The position numbers and the translations under genes are program-made. The notes below the pieces were generated by a model, which was not told where the DNA came from, ran no database searches, and worked only from the letters and a program-made list of their open reading frames with translations. From CADCVQ01 sp038260305 (GTDB lineage: Bacteria > Actinomycetota > Thermoleophilia > Solirubrobacterales > Solirubrobacteraceae), in the NCBI GenBank assembly GCA_038260305.1, contig JBBSNY010000001.1, positions 372,001 to 436,000 of the forward strand: a stretch of DNA of 64,000 nt. Reading direction: 5' to 3'. Shown one piece after another: positions 62,980 through 64,000 of the stretch (positions within the stretch are counted from its first letter, which is position 1; each line of letters begins with the position of its first letter).

Positions 62980-63015
62980 ACTTTGCGGGCTGGGACACGG
63001 ACCCAAGCAGAGGGC
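62980..63015 (-). repeat. Right terminal inverted repeat, 36 bp
   Basis: Begins ACTTTGCGGG and ends AAGCAGAGGGC on the plus strand. Exact reverse complement of 58707-58742, 36 of 36. Followed by the 7-bp flank CTCATAG (63016-63022). Confidence 0.95.
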
Positions 63016-63123
63016 CTCATAGCCCTGGCGCACGTCGACGAGCTGCGCGGAGTCGTCGGCGAGCGCCCGCGCCACATGCTGCGGCGAGACCTCGAGCTCC
63101 GCGGCGTCGAAGATCGAAGGCAT
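63016..63123 (-). pseudogene. Interrupted rhodanese, N-terminal part
   Basis: ATG at 63123 starts MPSIFDAAELEVSPQHVARA, continues DSAQLVDVRQGYE and then enters the element at 63015, where the reading becomes non-homologous (ALCLGPCPSPQ). The active-site half lies at 58454-58706. The start is 9 bp after the stop of the DUF2339-like gene, so the ancestral order was membrane protein, this rhodanese, second rhodanese, cupin on one strand. Confidence 0.9.
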
Positions 63124-63133
63124 GCGCGCGAAT

Positions 63134-64000
63134 CTAGCGGACCACGTCGGGCAGCTCGCGGAGGTCGGGGAGGGGCCGCGGACGCAGCTTCTGCCAGATC
63201 CCGGCCGCGACGAGCAGCAGCAGCCCGAGCCCGATGAACGAGCCGACGCGGTACAGCGACGTCAGCGTCGCGAGGTCGTAGAGGAAGACCTTGCCGACCG
63301 TCACGAGCAGCAGCGCGAGCGCGCCAAGGCGCAGCGCGCGCGCGTCGCCGCGCAGGCCGACGACGAGCGCGACCACGCCGGTGAGCGCCCATAGCGCGCT
63401 CAGCAGCAGCTGCCCGAGCTGGGGGACGCCGAGGTCGAGGATCCCGGCGCTCGGCGCGCCGTCGCCGGGCGCAAATGCCGTCACGAGCACCGTCGAGGCG
63501 AGGTACAGCAGCGCGATCGCGCCGGTGGCGGAGAGCGTGGCGAGCGCGTGGCCGTGCAGCTCGCGCTCGGCGGCCGGGGCGCCGGCGCGGGGAGGGGTGC
63601 CGGCGAGCAACCGGGCCCCGCAGAGCGCGGCGGCCGCGGCGCTGCCGAGCGCGAGGACGGTGCCGGGCACGTCGCCGAGCCCCACGACGAGTGCGTCCGG
63701 CGGGGCCTGGATGAACAGCCCGTAGCCGAGCGCGAGCGTGAGGTACGACACGCCGCCCCAGGCCGCGACGGAGTCCCGCCCGCGCTTGGCGATGACGCCC
63801 AGTGCTACGGCCTCGGCGGCGAAGGCGGCCACCAGCAGCGCGCCGTCGAGCGCGACCGTCGTGAGGTACGCGGCCCCGGTCATCGCGACGGCGTCGAGCA
63901 CGACCCGCCACTGGCGGCGCACCTCGTCGACGAAGCGACCAGCCACGAACGCGGCGCAGATCGTCACGGCGACGGCCGCGTAGCCGCCCCAGGCGATCGG
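63134..64000 (-). CDS. DUF2339-like multi-spanning membrane protein, partial
   Basis: C-terminal at least 289 residues; the frame stays open to the window edge, so the start lies beyond 64000. About eight hydrophobic helices alternate with short loops (VAMTGAAYLTTVALDGALLV, LSATGAIALLYLASTVLVTA, LSALWALTGVVALVVGLRG). The closing helices VGKVFLYDLATLTSLYRVGS and FIGLGLLLLVAAGIW are the signature end of DUF2339 proteins. Function unknown. Formerly cotranscribed with the rhodanese now split by the element. Confidence 0.8.
   Translation of the reverse strand, partial: PIAWGGYAAVAVTICAAFVAGRFVDEVRRQWRVVLDAVAMTGAAYLTTVALDGALLVAAFAAEAVALGVIAKRGRDSVAAWGGVSYLTLALGYGLFIQAPPDALVVGLGDVPGTVLALGSAAAAALCGARLLAGTPPRAGAPAAERELHGHALATLSATGAIALLYLASTVLVTAFAPGDGAPSAGILDLGVPQLGQLLLSALWALTGVVALVVGLRGDARALRLGALALLLVTVGKVFLYDLATLTSLYRVGSFIGLGLLLLVAAGIWQKLRPRPLPDLRELPDVVR

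Larger units (their letters stand above)
58707..63015. mobile_element. 4.3-kb tyrosine-recombinase element in a rhodanese gene
   Basis: Boundaries are fixed by three signals that agree: perfect 36-bp terminal inverted repeats (58707-58742 and 62980-63015), near-identical 7-bp flanks, and the rhodanese gene split exactly at those points. The only intact recombination gene is a 237-residue tyrosine recombinase ending 5 bp inside the right repeat; no DDE, HUH or serine transposase was seen. Cargo: secreted ADPWW-motif protein, two-helix membrane protein, relic N-domain of another recombinase, secreted YWTD-like propeller protein. Codon choice inside (many A/T third bases, for example in the recombinase) differs from the host genes, indicating transfer. 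Confidence 0.88.

Noticed and set aside
58707..63015. Insertion sequence with a DDE or serine transposase
   Set aside because: All frames in the element were read; none shows DDE-type, HUH or serine recombinase signatures. Only tyrosine recombinase sequences are present.
58705..63017. Terminal repeats extended to 38 bp (two more matching bases, AG/CT)
   Set aside because: The extra bases are needed to complete the rhodanese codons and the 7-bp flanks; a 38-bp repeat leaves no plausible flank duplication.
63134..63967. ATG at 63967 as start of the membrane protein
   Set aside because: The frame and hydrophobic sequence continue to the window end, so this is an internal Met of a longer DUF2339-like protein.

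Overview
The window is very GC-rich, gene-dense actinobacterial-type DNA. Several traits together point to class Thermoleophilia (Solirubrobacter/Conexibacter-like soil bacteria): many secreted beta-propeller and PKD-type surface proteins, SufU-type Fe-S assembly, paired acyl desaturases, a Ser/Thr kinase with an extracellular propeller, and frequent GTG starts. The lineage is inferred from gene content; no rRNA is present. No tRNA, rRNA or CRISPR array was seen.

Layout. 0-4.7 kb: ABC exporter, secreted propeller protein, PurU. 4.8-7.5 kb: three decaying genes (LtrA, propeller/PKD protein, CHASE2-guanylate cyclase) around an intact cold-shock gene. 7.5-13.7 kb: an operon of sigma factor, 62-residue protein and delta-9-type desaturase; an FHA regulator; a PknB-like kinase; a secreted protein. 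13.8-22.1 kb: the SUF system in two blocks (Rrf2 regulator-sufC-sufS-sufU, then Rieske ferredoxin-sufB-sufD), separated by an oppositely oriented secreted protease and a second desaturase. 22.3-28.3 kb: Cu/Zn SOD, a broken lipoprotein, an M20 peptidase, a c-di-AMP (ydaO-type) riboswitch ahead of an NlpC/P60-type wall hydrolase, and a calcium-binding-repeat protein. 28.4-35.2 kb: ArfB, acyl-CoA synthetase, disulfide oxidoreductase, phospholipase D-like protein and a coiled-coil wall hydrolase. 35.3-45.5 kb: an oxidative block with FGGY kinase, unknown protein plus DyP peroxidase, and tyrosinase-LodA-LodB. 45.5-51.1 kb: radical SAM protein and a PadR-controlled ABC/FtsX exporter. 51.1-56 kb: a small cluster resembling arsenosugar/rSAM-selenodomain loci (GT2, metallophosphoesterase-radical SAM fusion, flavoprotein, cupin, CDP-alcohol phosphatidyltransferase). 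56-64 kb: trypsin-like protease, PPOX protein, cupin, two tandem rhodanese genes and a DUF2339-like membrane protein.

Most notable: the second rhodanese gene is split by a 4,309-bp element (58707-63015). It has perfect 36-bp terminal inverted repeats and 7-bp flanks that differ at one base (CTCGTAG/CTCATAG). Its only intact recombination gene is a stand-alone 237-residue tyrosine recombinase ending 5 bp from the right repeat. Cargo is a secreted protein with an ADPWW motif, a two-helix membrane protein, a secreted YWTD-like propeller, and the relic of a second tyrosine recombinase. The structure suggests a minimal tyrosine-recombinase transposon leaving coupling-sequence-like flanks.
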